Notes: generated from the letters alone by a model not told the origin. Counted from the first letter of the stretch, positions 26,114 through 34,369 are shown. The stretch: 64,000 bases of DNA from an uncultured Oscillospiraceae bacterium (GCA_934462925.1 CAKSIT010000001.1:62001-126000); one strand, 5' to 3'. A program made the numbers and translations.

Positions 26114-26947
26114 ATGAAAAAGGCGCTTATAGGCTATAACGGCGCGGCGGCGCGGGCGGCGCAGGCTGCGCGCGAGATAAACGCGCTGCTTACGCGCGCG
26201 GGCTTTGAGTGCGTGCTGTGCGGCGGGGACGACCCGCAGGCGCTGGAGGGCTGCACCCACGCCGTAACAGTCGGCGGGGACGGCACTATAATCCGCTGGG
26301 GAAAGGCTGCGGCGCAGCGCGGTATACCCGTGCTTGGCGTAAACATGGGCAGGCTTGGCTTTATGGCGACGCTCGAGCGCACGGAGCTTGCAAGGATACC
26401 CGAGCTTCTCGCAGAGCGCGGCAGGCTTAGCCGCCGTATGCTTATGGACTGCGAGGTTCGCCGCGCGGGCGAAACGGTGATGTCGGGGCTTGTGCTTAAC
26501 GACGCGGTGCTGTCTCGCGGGAGCGCTTCAAAGCTGCCCGAGTTCAGCGTGTTCTGCCGCAGCGGGGAGAACCCCGAAAAGGAGGTTTCGCGCCTGCGCG
26601 CGGACGGCGTGATATTAAGCACGCCCACGGGCTCTACGGCGTACTCGCTGTCGGCGGGAGGGCCTATTCTCGCACCCGATTTGGAGTGCATAGAGTTCAC
26701 CGCGCTTTGCCCGCACTCGCTGTTCAACCGCCCGATGATACTTTCCGCGCAGCAGACGGTGAGCGTTCGGTGCAGGTTCTACCAGGGCGGCAGCGTTACT
26801 GTAAGCTTTGACGGCGGCAGCGCCGCGCCGCTTATGGAGGGCGACGAGCTGCGGCTGAAAAAATCCGCCTGCACGCTCGACCTTATCGAGGCGGGCGAGG
26901 GCTTTTTCGGGGCTGTACACAACAAGCTCATGACGCCGCTTAAGTAG
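26114..26947 (+). CDS. nadK: NAD kinase
   Basis: Phosphorylates NAD to NADP. The TVGGDGTIIRW block (about residue 53) is the GGDGT signature, and NMGRLGFMA, TPTGSTAYSLSAGGPI and FDGGSA follow in the expected order. 277 residues, full length, cytoplasmic. The ATG lies seven bases after AGGAGG that overlaps the end of tlyA. Confidence 0.95.
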   Translation: MKKALIGYNGAAARAAQAAREINALLTRAGFECVLCGGDDPQALEGCTHAVTVGGDGTIIRWGKAAAQRGIPVLGVNMGRLGFMATLERTELARIPELLAERGRLSRRMLMDCEVRRAGETVMSGLVLNDAVLSRGSASKLPEFSVFCRSGENPEKEVSRLRADGVILSTPTGSTAYSLSAGGPILAPDLECIEFTALCPHSLFNRPMILSAQQTVSVRCRFYQGGSVTVSFDGGSAAPLMEGDELRLKKSACTLDLIEAGEGFFGAVHNKLMTPLK

Positions 26948-26959
26948 GAGGTTCGGCAC

Positions 26960-27406
26960 ATGGACAAAAAGAAGCGCCACGCGGCGCTTTTGAGGATAGT
27001 TTCCCGCAACGAGGTGGAAACGCAGGACGAGCTTTGCGCGCTGCTGCGCGCGGAGGGCTTCGACGCGGCGCAGGCGACGGTGTCGCGCGATATGCGGGAG
27101 CTTAAGATAAGCAAGGGCGTAAACGCGAACGGCGTTAACTGCTACTTCGCGGAGGGCGCGGGGCAGAAGCCGTCCTACAACGACCTTTTCGCGCGTTCGG
27201 TAACGTCTGTTGACTACGCTATGAACACCGTGGTGCTGCACTGCCACGCGGGCATGGCGCAGCCCGCGTGCAAGGTGGTGGACGAGCTGAAGCTCGGCTT
27301 TGTTGTGGGAACGATAGCGGGGGACGACACGGTGTTTGTGCTTACCCGCTCGGAGAGCCACGCGGTGCAGCTTGCAGAGCAGCTCAGGGAGCTTAAGTCG
27401 AACTAG
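26960..27406 (+). CDS. argR: Arginine repressor ArgR/AhrC
   Basis: 148-residue hexameric regulator of arginine metabolism. N-terminal winged helix with QDELCALLRAEGFDAAQATVSRDMREL; the C-terminal arginine-binding and oligomerisation domain has GTIAGDDTVFVLTRS. Start follows TAGGAGGTTCGG. Position between nadK and recN is conserved in Firmicutes. No arg genes are in the window; its targets are elsewhere. Confidence 0.93.
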   Translation: MDKKKRHAALLRIVSRNEVETQDELCALLRAEGFDAAQATVSRDMRELKISKGVNANGVNCYFAEGAGQKPSYNDLFARSVTSVDYAMNTVVLHCHAGMAQPACKVVDELKLGFVVGTIAGDDTVFVLTRSESHAVQLAEQLRELKSN

Positions 27407-27423
27407 GGAAGGGGTGTTTTCGC

Positions 27424-29091
27424 GTGCTGCGGGAACTGACGATAGAAAATCTGGCGGTCATCGAAAAGGCGCAGGCGCATTTCGGCGGCAGCTTCAACGT
27501 GTTTACGGGCGAAACGGGCGCGGGTAAATCCGTGCTTATAGGCGGCATAAACGCGATACTCGGGCAGCGCACCACAAAGGACATAGTGCGCACGGGGACT
27601 CAGCGCGCTTCGGTTACGGCGCTCTTTGACGATATCCCCGCCGCAGCCGCCGCAAGGCTCGCGGAGCTTGGGATAGAAGCGCCCGACGGCGAGCTGCTGC
27701 TATCGCGCGAGATAACCGCAGACGGCAAAAGCACCGCGCGCATAAACGGCAGGACGGCTACCGCCGCAATGCTGCGCGAGATAGGCTGCCTGCTTGTGGA
27801 CGTACACGGTCAGCATGAAAACCGCATTCTCATGTCCAACGACGCGCAGCGCGATATACTAGACAGCTACGCGGGGCTTGGCGCGGCGCTTGAGGAGTAC
27901 AAAACGGGCTTCCGCGCGTTTTCCGCGGTGTCGCGCAGGGTAAAGGAGCTAAAGGCGCAGAACGAAACGCGCTCTTTGCGCATGGAGCATTTAGCGGCGG
28001 TGATAGAGGAGCTTTCCGCGCTGGACCTTGAAAAGGGCGACGGCGACAGGCTCGAGGCGGAGCTTGAACGGCTGCGCAGCGCCGCAAAGGTGCGGCAGGG
28101 GCTTTTCGGGGCGTACGCCTGCCTTGACCCCGAGGACGCGCCCGGCGCGCTGGAGCTTCTGCGGGCGGCGCAGGGGCAATTACAGGGCATTTCCGCGGCA
28201 GAACCCGCCGCGCAGGAACTGGCGCTGCGGCTCGAGGAGCTTATCCCCGAGGCGGAGGATATAGCGGCGGAGGTCGCTTCTCTTATGGGCGGCGAGGACA
28301 GCGAGCAGCGCGAGGAGGCGCTTGCGGACAGGGTAAGCGCGCTGAAATCCGCGCGGCGCAGGTACGGCATGGAATCCGACGAACTTGTGGATTACCTTGA
28401 CAAATGCCGCGAAGAATTACAGGAGCTTGACGGCGCGGACGACGAGCTGGAGGAGCTTTCCGTAAAAAGGCACGAGCTGGCGGAGCGCGTAAAGGCGGCG
28501 GCCGCGGACATAAGCCGCGCGAGGAGCGAGGCGGCGCAGAGGCTCTCCGCGCAGATATGTGAGGAGCTGCGCTTTCTCGATATGCCGAACGTGCGCATAA
28601 TAATCTCCGTAACGCCCGAGAAGATAACGGTAAACGGCATGGACGCGGTGGAGATACTCATTTCCGCGAACGCGGGAGAAGAACCGAAACCGCTTGGCAA
28701 AACGGCGAGCGGCGGCGAGCTGTCGCGTGTTATGCTTGCGATAAAGAGCGTTCTCGCGGAATGCGACGATATACCCACGCTTATATTCGACGAGGTGGAC
28801 GCGGGCATAAGCGGCAGGGCGGCGCAGAAGGTAGGCATAAAGCTTCAGCAGACCGCCCGCAGGCGGCAGGTGCTGTGCATAACTCACTTAGCGCAGATAG
28901 CTTCCCGCGCAGACTGCCACCTGCTTATAGAAAAGCAGACCGAGGGCGGCCGCACCTACACGCACATAGAGCAGCTCGACCACGATGGCAGAACGCGCGA
29001 GCTTGCAAGGATAATAGACGGCAGCGGCATGAGCGAGAGCAGCCTTAAGGCGGCCGAGGAAATGCTTGAAGCCGCGCAGAACAACGGCTGA
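27424..29091 (+). CDS. recN: DNA repair protein RecN
   Basis: SMC-like ATPase used in double-strand break repair. Walker A GETGAGKSVLIGG near residue 35, long coiled-coil arms (~150-370), and C-terminal signature TASGGELSRVMLA with Walker B TLIFDEVDAGISG. GTG start, seven bases after GGGGTG. 555 residues, full length. In spore formers spoIVB and spo0A usually follow recN; here a short terminator-like hairpin and then a VTC gene follow. Confidence 0.95.
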   Translation: MLRELTIENLAVIEKAQAHFGGSFNVFTGETGAGKSVLIGGINAILGQRTTKDIVRTGTQRASVTALFDDIPAAAAARLAELGIEAPDGELLLSREITADGKSTARINGRTATAAMLREIGCLLVDVHGQHENRILMSNDAQRDILDSYAGLGAALEEYKTGFRAFSAVSRRVKELKAQNETRSLRMEHLAAVIEELSALDLEKGDGDRLEAELERLRSAAKVRQGLFGAYACLDPEDAPGALELLRAAQGQLQGISAAEPAAQELALRLEELIPEAEDIAAEVASLMGGEDSEQREEALADRVSALKSARRRYGMESDELVDYLDKCREELQELDGADDELEELSVKRHELAERVKAAAADISRARSEAAQRLSAQICEELRFLDMPNVRIIISVTPEKITVNGMDAVEILISANAGEEPKPLGKTASGGELSRVMLAIKSVLAECDDIPTLIFDEVDAGISGRAAQKVGIKLQQTARRRQVLCITHLAQIASRADCHLLIEKQTEGGRTYTHIEQLDHDGRTRELARIIDGSGMSESSLKAAEEMLEAAQNNG

Positions 29092-29098
29092 TATTACG

Positions 29099-29137
29099 GG
29101 CGGGGCGCTTTGCAGGCATTATCCGCCCTTTGCCGTA
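29099..29137 (+). terminator. Weak terminator after recN
   Basis: GGGCGG pairs with CCGCCC followed by TTT. The loop is long (about 20 bases), so strength is uncertain. The remaining 140 bases to the VTC gene are AT-rich and contain TATAAT at about 29250 with no convincing -35. Confidence 0.5.
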
Positions 29138-29280
29138 TATGAGTTTACTTAATTTCTTCACAGATTGTGCATTATTTCACATATATCTTCCTTATTGTTC
29201 CCTATAATTATTTAATTTCTAACATAAAACTGTCACATTAGCCGTCTATAATAAAGCCATGACAGGAAGGGAGAGCGCAG

Positions 29281-30006
29281 ATGGCATACAAGAACACGTT
29301 CCGGCGCTGCGAGATGAAGTTCCCGCTTACCGCGGAGCAATACGCGGCGGTGCGCGGCGCTGCTGCGGGAATGCTCGCCGAGGACAGCTACGGGCTGCAA
29401 AGCATATGCAACATCTACTTCGACAACGAAAACGACGAGCTTATCCGCACCTCTCTCGACAAGCCCGTTTACAAGGAGAAGCTGCGGCTGCGCACCTACG
29501 GCGTGCCGCGCGGCGATTCTGCGGCGTATGTCGAGATAAAGAAGAAGTTCAAGGGCGTGGTATACAAGCGCAGAGAGCGGCTTACCTACGCGCAGGCTTA
29601 CGACTTCCTTACAGGCGGCGAGCCGCCCTTTCATACGCAGCAGCTTGACGAGATAGCCTATATGCGCGACAGCCGCAGGCTTGTACCGCGCATTGTGATA
29701 TGCTACGACCGCAGGGCGTTTTACGGCGTGCAGGACAGGGAATTTCGCGTGAGCTTTGACAGCCGCATACGCTACCGCCGCACGGCGCTCGACCTGCGCG
29801 CGGGCGACGGCGGCGCGCTTCTCGAGGGGCAGCCGTTCTGCGTGATGGAGATAAAGGCCGCGGGCGCAATGCCGCTGTGGGCGGCGCATATGCTGTCGGA
29901 ACTCGGGATATATCAGCGGCCCTTTTCAAAATACGGCAGCATTTACGCTGCGGAGCATAACACTAACGACAGAACAGGAGCGGAACAATGTTCGGAAGTA
30001 TCATAG
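29281..30006 (+). CDS. VTC-domain polyphosphate polymerase-like protein
   Basis: A 241-residue protein with the VTC tunnel fold, related to the yeast polyphosphate polymerase Vtc4 and CYTH enzymes. Basic and acidic residues of the tunnel are visible: MKFPLTAEQ start, SLDKPVYKEKLRLRTYG, YVEIKKKFKGVVYKRRE and the late CVMEIKA. No membrane helix of its own. It overlaps the DUF4956 gene by 19 bases and stands with a carbohydrate-binding lipoprotein; the trio recurs in Clostridia with CotH. Enzyme activity is inferred from the fold. Confidence 0.87.
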   Translation: MAYKNTFRRCEMKFPLTAEQYAAVRGAAAGMLAEDSYGLQSICNIYFDNENDELIRTSLDKPVYKEKLRLRTYGVPRGDSAAYVEIKKKFKGVVYKRRERLTYAQAYDFLTGGEPPFHTQQLDEIAYMRDSRRLVPRIVICYDRRAFYGVQDREFRVSFDSRIRYRRTALDLRAGDGGALLEGQPFCVMEIKAAGAMPLWAAHMLSELGIYQRPFSKYGSIYAAEHNTNDRTGAEQCSEVS

Positions 30007-30659
30007 AAACAACGGGATTAACGGTGCAGTCTGCGGTTATATGCACGCTCGCCTCGCTTGTGCTGGGGTTCGCTGCGGCAATGCTTTACAGGCTGAGAAA
30101 CCCGCACGCCTCGCGCAACCTTATGGTGTCAATGGTGGTGCTGCCCGCTCTCGTGCAGGCGGTAATAATGCTTGTAAACGGCTCTGTGGGCGCGGGCATT
30201 GCGGTTATGGGCGCGTTCAACCTCGTGCGCTTCCGCTCAACGCCCGGCAGCTCGCGCGACATATGCTTCATCTTCTACGCTATGGGCATAGGCCTTGCAA
30301 CGGGCATGGGCTACGTGGGCTTCGCGGTAATGCTTGCGGTAGTAGTGGGCGCGGTGCTTGCGGCGCTTACGTTCCTGCCCGCGTTTAACGCAAGGGGCGG
30401 CGCAAAGCAGCTGCGCATAATGATTCCCGAGGACTTAAACTACATGGACTGTTTCGACGATATTTTCGCGGAGTACCTCTCATCGTGGAAGCTTATGCAG
30501 GCGAAAACCACAAGCATGGGTACGCTCTTTGACCTGAGATACGAGGTCGTTCTCAAGGACGCCTCGCGCGAAAAGGAGCTTATCGACAAGATACGCGTGC
30601 GCAACGGCAACCTTACGGTGTGCTGCGGAGTTCTCCCCGCAGACCGCGACGAGCTGTAA
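29988..30659 (+). CDS. DUF4956 membrane protein
   Basis: A 223-residue protein with three to four membrane helices in the first ~130 residues (VICTLASLVLGFAAAMLY, MVVLPALVQAVIMLV, GLATGMGYVGFAVMLAVVVG), including FNLVRFRSTPGSSRDICFIF, the family signature. A soluble C-terminal domain of ~95 residues ends in the cytoplasm. It partners VTC proteins and may form the membrane channel or anchor for that enzyme; function unproven. Confidence 0.88.
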   Translation: MFGSIIETTGLTVQSAVICTLASLVLGFAAAMLYRLRNPHASRNLMVSMVVLPALVQAVIMLVNGSVGAGIAVMGAFNLVRFRSTPGSSRDICFIFYAMGIGLATGMGYVGFAVMLAVVVGAVLAALTFLPAFNARGGAKQLRIMIPEDLNYMDCFDDIFAEYLSSWKLMQAKTTSMGTLFDLRYEVVLKDASREKELIDKIRVRNGNLTVCCGVLPADRDEL

Positions 30660-30680
30660 TTCCGAAAGGACTGGTATGGC

Positions 30681-32720
30681 ATGAAAACTTCGTTTAAGAC
30701 GCTTGCGGCGTTCTGCTCGCTGGCGCTGGCGCTCAACACGGGCTGCACGGACGGCGCTTCGTCGGACGGCGCGGCAAGCTCCACCCCGCTTATGAACACG
30801 AGCGCCGCGCAGAACACAACCTCTGCGACTACCGCTTCAAAGGCGGCGGATACTCCCGAGGAAGTGCCTGACGCGCAGGGGAGCTGCGAGATAGCGTTCA
30901 GCGGCAACAGTGCGACTGTCGCCGATTCAGGCGGCGCAGTTACGGTTTCGGGCGGAACGGTGACGATAAATAAGGCGGGCGTGTACCGCATAACGGGCAG
31001 CGCTTCGGGCGTGAACCTTGTGATAGACGCCGACAAGAACTCGGACGTGTACCTTATACTTGCGGGCGCGAACCTTACCTCCGCGCAGGGCAGCGTTATC
31101 CTCTGCAAAAAGGCGGCGAAGCTCGTTATAACGCTTGAGGAGGGTACGGAAAACAGCCTGTCCGACAGCGCGGACTACGTGTTCGAGGAGGGCGAGGACG
31201 AGCCTGACGCGGCTGTGTTCAGCAAATGCACGCTTGCAATAAACGGCGCGGGCAGCCTTGCGGTGAACGGCGCGTATTCCGACGGAATAAAGAGCAAGGG
31301 CGGCTTTAAGCTGTGCGGCGGCAGCGTTGCCGTAACCGCCGTTGGCGACGGCGTAAAGGGCAGGGACTATGTAAAGCTCTACGACGGCGCGCTTACCGTA
31401 ACAAGCGGCGACGACGGCATAAAAACCACCGCCTCGGACGACGGCGACTCTACCGTCGGGAAAATCACGATAAGCGGCGGCACGATAAGCGTAAACGCGG
31501 GTAAGGACGGCATTCAGGCGGAAACCGCGCTTTACGTTGACGGCGGCGGCATTAGCGTGGTATCGGGCGGCGGCAGCGCGGACGCGGCGTTCAGGACCGA
31601 GAGCTTTGGCAGCCCGTTCGACCGCGACAACACGGCCGACGAAGCCACGGACAGCACCAAGGGGCTTAAGGCGGGTACTTCGATTGTGATAAGCGGCGGT
31701 ACGCTAGATATAGACTCGCTTGACGACGCGATACACTCGAACGGCACGGCGGAAATAAGCGGCGGCACGCTTAAGCTGTCCTCGGGCGACGACGGCGTAC
31801 ACGCGGGCGAGGCGCTTGTTGTAAGCGGCGGCGAGATATACATCGGCAAGAGCTACGAGGGACTTGAGGGCAAGAGCGTAGAGGTGAGCGGCGGCTTTAT
31901 CGAGCTTAACGCGCACGACGACGGCGTAAACGCCGCAGGCGGCGACAACGCGGGCTTCTTCGGCTTCGGCGAATCAAGCGAGGAGTACTACATCAGCATT
32001 TCGGGCGGAAGCCTTACGATAAACGCGGACGGCGACGGGCTTGACAGCAACGGCACGATAGCCATGAGCGGCGGCACGGTGGTAATAAACGGTCCTACAA
32101 GCAACGGCAACGGCGCGCTGGATTTTGACGATTCGTTTGCGGTGAGCGGCGGCACGCTCGTAGCGCTCGGCTCGTCGGGCATGGCGCAGACCCCCACGAC
32201 GCTTTCGCAGCCCTGCCTTGCGATAAACTACAGCGTCGCCGAGGGCAGCTTTATCGAGATACGCGACAGCGCGGACAACGTTGTGCTGTCCGTGGACGCG
32301 CTCAAAAAGTGCGAGTCGCTCATTTTCTCGACGGAGGACTTTAAGTCGGGCGAGGAATACGCGCTTTACGTTGACGGCGTGAGCGTTTACACGGTCACTG
32401 CGACCGACGGCGTAAGCGGCAACGGCGCGAACGGGTTCGGCGGTTTTGGCGGTCAGGGCGGTGGGTTCGGCGGGTTCGGCGCGAACGGCGCGAACGGCGA
32501 ACGCCCCGACAGACCGAGCGGAGCGCGCCCCGATTCGGGCGATATACCGGAGGGCTTCGACCCCGCGAATATCCCCGACGGCTTCAGCTTTGACGGGGAG
32601 CAGCCGCCGCAGCGCCCGCAGGACGGGCAAGGCGAACAGCCCTCGCAGCCCTCGCAGGGTTCGCAGGGTTCGCAGGGAACGGACTCAACAAGCGCGGACG
32701 GCTCGGCGCAGGCGGCTTAA
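30681..32720 (+). CDS. Beta-helix carbohydrate-binding lipoprotein (Cthe_2159-like)
   Basis: A 679-residue exported protein. The signal ends at LALNTGC, a plausible lipobox. Residues ~70-560 are built from repeats of the form SGGTLxISSGDDGIHxNG, a right-handed beta-helix of the carbohydrate-binding Cthe_2159 type, which binds pectin or cellulose and calcium. The last ~110 residues are low complexity: FGGFGGQGGGFGGFG, then Asp/Pro-rich NIPDGF, then Gln/Ser repeats (SQPSQGSQGSQG). The tail may extend through the wall. It ends the VTC-DUF4956 operon and is followed by a strong terminator. Confidence 0.85.
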   Translation: MKTSFKTLAAFCSLALALNTGCTDGASSDGAASSTPLMNTSAAQNTTSATTASKAADTPEEVPDAQGSCEIAFSGNSATVADSGGAVTVSGGTVTINKAGVYRITGSASGVNLVIDADKNSDVYLILAGANLTSAQGSVILCKKAAKLVITLEEGTENSLSDSADYVFEEGEDEPDAAVFSKCTLAINGAGSLAVNGAYSDGIKSKGGFKLCGGSVAVTAVGDGVKGRDYVKLYDGALTVTSGDDGIKTTASDDGDSTVGKITISGGTISVNAGKDGIQAETALYVDGGGISVVSGGGSADAAFRTESFGSPFDRDNTADEATDSTKGLKAGTSIVISGGTLDIDSLDDAIHSNGTAEISGGTLKLSSGDDGVHAGEALVVSGGEIYIGKSYEGLEGKSVEVSGGFIELNAHDDGVNAAGGDNAGFFGFGESSEEYYISISGGSLTINADGDGLDSNGTIAMSGGTVVINGPTSNGNGALDFDDSFAVSGGTLVALGSSGMAQTPTTLSQPCLAINYSVAEGSFIEIRDSADNVVLSVDALKKCESLIFSTEDFKSGEEYALYVDGVSVYTVTATDGVSGNGANGFGGFGGQGGGFGGFGANGANGERPDRPSGARPDSGDIPEGFDPANIPDGFSFDGEQPPQRPQDGQGEQPSQPSQGSQGSQGTDSTSADGSAQAA

Positions 32721-32753
32721 ACGCGCCGCAGCGCGCCAATACAACAAAGAAAT

Positions 32754-32789
32754 CGGGCGCAGGGCTTTGTCGGCTCTGCGCCCGTTTTT
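32754..32789. terminator. Terminator shared by convergent units
   Basis: CGGGCGCAG (32754-32762) pairs with CTGCGCCCG (32776-32784), then TTTTT. The spoVM gene ends 19 bases further on the opposite strand, so it may work for both. Confidence 0.85.
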
Positions 32790-32807
32790 CGCGCCGATAA
32801 CGCGCGC

Positions 32808-32897
32808 CTATTCCTCCGCAGGCAGCTTTTTAATGCCGAACATCAGCCGCAGCAGACCCGCGAACATTCGCGGACTTTTAAGAACAACTATTTTCAT
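32808..32897 (-). CDS. spoVM: Stage V sporulation protein M (SpoVM)
   Basis: A 29-residue amphipathic peptide, MKIVVLKSPRMFAGLLRLMF plus GIKKLPAEE. It matches the SpoVM pattern of a short basic N-terminus, a Pro near residue 9 and a curved amphipathic helix with GxxRxxFGxxK. SpoVM marks the convex forespore membrane and recruits the coat ATPase SpoIVA. The start has AAAGGGG upstream and a clean TAG stop. It lies 16 bases downstream of a small membrane protein gene on the same strand. The assignment rests on length and pattern, as the gene is very short. Confidence 0.8.
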   Translation of the reverse strand: MKIVVLKSPRMFAGLLRLMFGIKKLPAEE

Positions 32898-32913
32898 TAT
32901 GTAACCCCTTTCG

Positions 32914-33081
32914 CTATAGCTTCAGCAGGAATATCCCCAGTACGATAAGCAGCACCGCAACGGTGACGAGCAGCACCTTCACCGAAAAGAACGAAATGCA
33001 CATTACTGCGCCGAGAAACGCCGCGAGCGCCAGCAGCACGCCCGTAGTGCAGCCGTTTTTACGCCTTTTCGGTCCGCGCAT
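32914..33081 (-). CDS. Small membrane protein upstream of spoVM
   Basis: A 55-residue protein preceded by a strong GGAGGTGAT. It opens with a basic stretch (MRGPKRRKNGC) and then has two hydrophobic segments, GVLLALAAFLGAVMCISFF and VLLVTVAVLLIVLGIFLLKL, so a two-helix hairpin with an inside N-terminus is likely. I do not recognise a family. Co-transcription with spoVM suggests a sporulation-time role, but that is inference. Confidence 0.72.
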   Translation of the reverse strand: MRGPKRRKNGCTTGVLLALAAFLGAVMCISFFSVKVLLVTVAVLLIVLGIFLLKL

Positions 33082-33163
33082 AACATCACCTCCGCATTGC
33101 CGTAATTCGGGGACTGCTACATATTATTCGCGCGGCGGGATTTTGTTACAACGGCGTTAGGGG

Positions 33164-33210
33164 CAAAAAAACACCGCCCGCAGCGGGAAATTACCCCTGC
33201 CGCAGGCGGG
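33164..33210 (-). terminator. Terminator of the Cys-rich mini-gene
   Basis: On the minus strand a GC-rich hairpin (CCGCCTGCGGCAGGGG... pairing with ...CCCGCTGCGGGCGG, with internal loop) is followed by GTGTTTTTTT. Confidence 0.82.
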
Positions 33211-33269
33211 CTTGATGTACGCGCACTTTGTGTCGATGATGCGCACAGGTTATGTCAGTTTACGACGCA

Positions 33270-33341
33270 TTAGCCGCAGAACGGGAAGTTGATTCCGCAA
33301 GACTTAATCCACTCGCACAGAGAAGAAAAGAAGCTGCACAT
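33270..33341 (-). CDS. 23-residue Cys-rich peptide gene
   Basis: Reads MCSFFSSLCEWIKSC then GINFPFCG, with four cysteines in 23 residues. It has AAGGAGGTG six bases before the ATG, its own sigma-A promoter (33386-33414) and its own terminator, so the unit is complete without neighbouring genes. No family is recognised. It could be a small membrane-active or redox peptide, a peptide pheromone-like product, or a regulatory leader; nothing in its flank points to a modification or export system. An actual translation product is inferred from the signals, not shown. Confidence 0.6.
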   Translation of the reverse strand: MCSFFSSLCEWIKSCGINFPFCG

Positions 33342-33385
33342 ACCGTTCACCTCCTTTGCGTATCCCCCTTGCGGGGTATGGTATT

Positions 33386-33414
33386 ATTATACACGAAAAG
33401 TCGGTGAGTTGCAA
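33386..33414 (-). promoter_or_regulatory. Promoter of the Cys-rich mini-gene
   Basis: On the minus strand TTGCAA (33409-33414), 17-base spacer, consensus TATAAT (33386-33391). A short hairpin ACCCC-GCAA-GGGGG follows in the 5' leader at about 33362-33378. Confidence 0.82.
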
Positions 33415-33496
33415 TGCAAAATATATGGCAGCATTCCTGCCTTATTATGCGGGGAATATCTGCGCGCAATGGCAGTCGGATACGCGGCTTGCGCGC

Positions 33497-34030
33497 TCAG
33501 TTGTCCGCTTGCGCGAGCCTGTCGCGGATAAACCCTGCGACCTCGGACTCGTCTATGCCAAGCACAAAGCCGAACTCGCGGTTGATTAGCGCCTCGGCTG
33601 CCTTCATCGCCCTTTCGTCGGAGGCGGCGAGCTTCCTGCCGCTTTTGCGGCGCTTTTCCTGCTCGTTGTGGAGCGCGCGGGTCATGCGCATTACCTTAAC
33701 GTGGTCGCCCTCGGCGAGAACGGCGTCCTGCGCGGCGCGGCGTTCGCGGTCGGTTCTGCCGACGCTCGGCTCTAAGCTGACAGCGTTCGGTGCTTCAGCG
33801 CCCGCCATGCCGTCTATAAGACCCAGCACCTGCTCGGGCGTGAGTACCTCGCGCAGCTTGTCCTGCGCGCAGTCTGCGGGGACGTAGTATGTCGCGCGCT
33901 CCGCTCCAACGGGGGTGAGTACCCAGTATTCGCGGGCGCTTCTGCCGTCAAGGTTCTTTTGCTCAAGCCCCGTTACGCGGCATATTTCCGCTGCGCGGTA
34001 GACCACGCACTTGCCGATATAGATATCCAT
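33497..34030 (-). CDS. carD: CarD-family transcriptional regulator
   Basis: A 177-residue protein with the RNA-polymerase-binding RID domain at residues ~1-65 (YIGKCVVYRAAEICRVTGLE, EYWVLTPV, YYVPA) and a helical DNA-binding C-terminus (DHVKVMRMTRALHN...ALINREFGFVLGI). CarD proteins stabilise the open complex at many promoters. The start at 34030 follows AGGAGG; a longer in-frame form starting at 34048 is not conserved. It diverges from rpsO. Confidence 0.88.
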   Translation of the reverse strand: MDIYIGKCVVYRAAEICRVTGLEQKNLDGRSAREYWVLTPVGAERATYYVPADCAQDKLREVLTPEQVLGLIDGMAGAEAPNAVSLEPSVGRTDRERRAAQDAVLAEGDHVKVMRMTRALHNEQEKRRKSGRKLAASDERAMKAAEALINREFGFVLGIDESEVAGFIRDRLAQADN

Positions 34031-34078
34031 AGCCGTCCTCCTGTTCACAGAATAATCTTCTTATAACTCTTAATTATA

Positions 34079-34106
34079 ATTATACCACAAAACGTTAATA
34101 AAACAA
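34079..34106 (-). promoter_or_regulatory. Promoter of carD
   Basis: TTGTTT (34101-34106) and TATAAT (34079-34084) on the minus strand, 16-base spacer, 48 bases before the ATG. Confidence 0.7.
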
Positions 34107-34220
34107 AGGGCAATAATCAACAAATAATCAAGCGCGCGTTTTGGGCAGGTTGACGGAACGCCGCGCCGCGCGGGGCGGAGCGCTTATGTAAAATTTTTTT
34201 GAAAAAACGTAAAAAACCTA

Positions 34221-34249
34221 TTTACAAAACGAAATAGATGTGGTATAAT
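34221..34249 (+). promoter_or_regulatory. Promoter of rpsO
   Basis: TTTACA (34221-34226), 17-base spacer, TATAAT (34244-34249). The divergent carD promoter is 115 bases upstream. Confidence 0.85.
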
Positions 34250-34255
34250 AACCTT

Positions 34256-34369
34256 GTTGTGCAGCTTTTGCACAAAGTACCGCCTCATGGGCTGCGGATA
34301 CCGCTCCGTAACGGAGAAACACCACGTCCCTTCACTATGAGCGCGGAATAAATTTAATGAGGTGTAACA
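34256..34369 (+). promoter_or_regulatory. Folded leader of rpsO, possible S15 autoregulatory site
   Basis: The ~115-base leader holds several stems: TGTGCAGCTTTTGCACA, GTACCGC...GCGGATAC, CTCCG-TAA-CGGAG. Two alternative pairings hide the Shine-Dalgarno GAGGTGT: CCTCAT (34283-34288) with ATGAGG (34357-34362), and ACACC (34319-34323) with GGTGT (34361-34365). S15 is known to repress its own mRNA in several bacteria by diverse leader folds; that this leader does so is inference. Confidence 0.5.

Noticed and set aside
33082..33163. Sigma-E/K promoter for the spoVM pair
   Set aside because: No spacing of -35/-10 elements matched a sporulation consensus well; AATAATATG alone is too weak.
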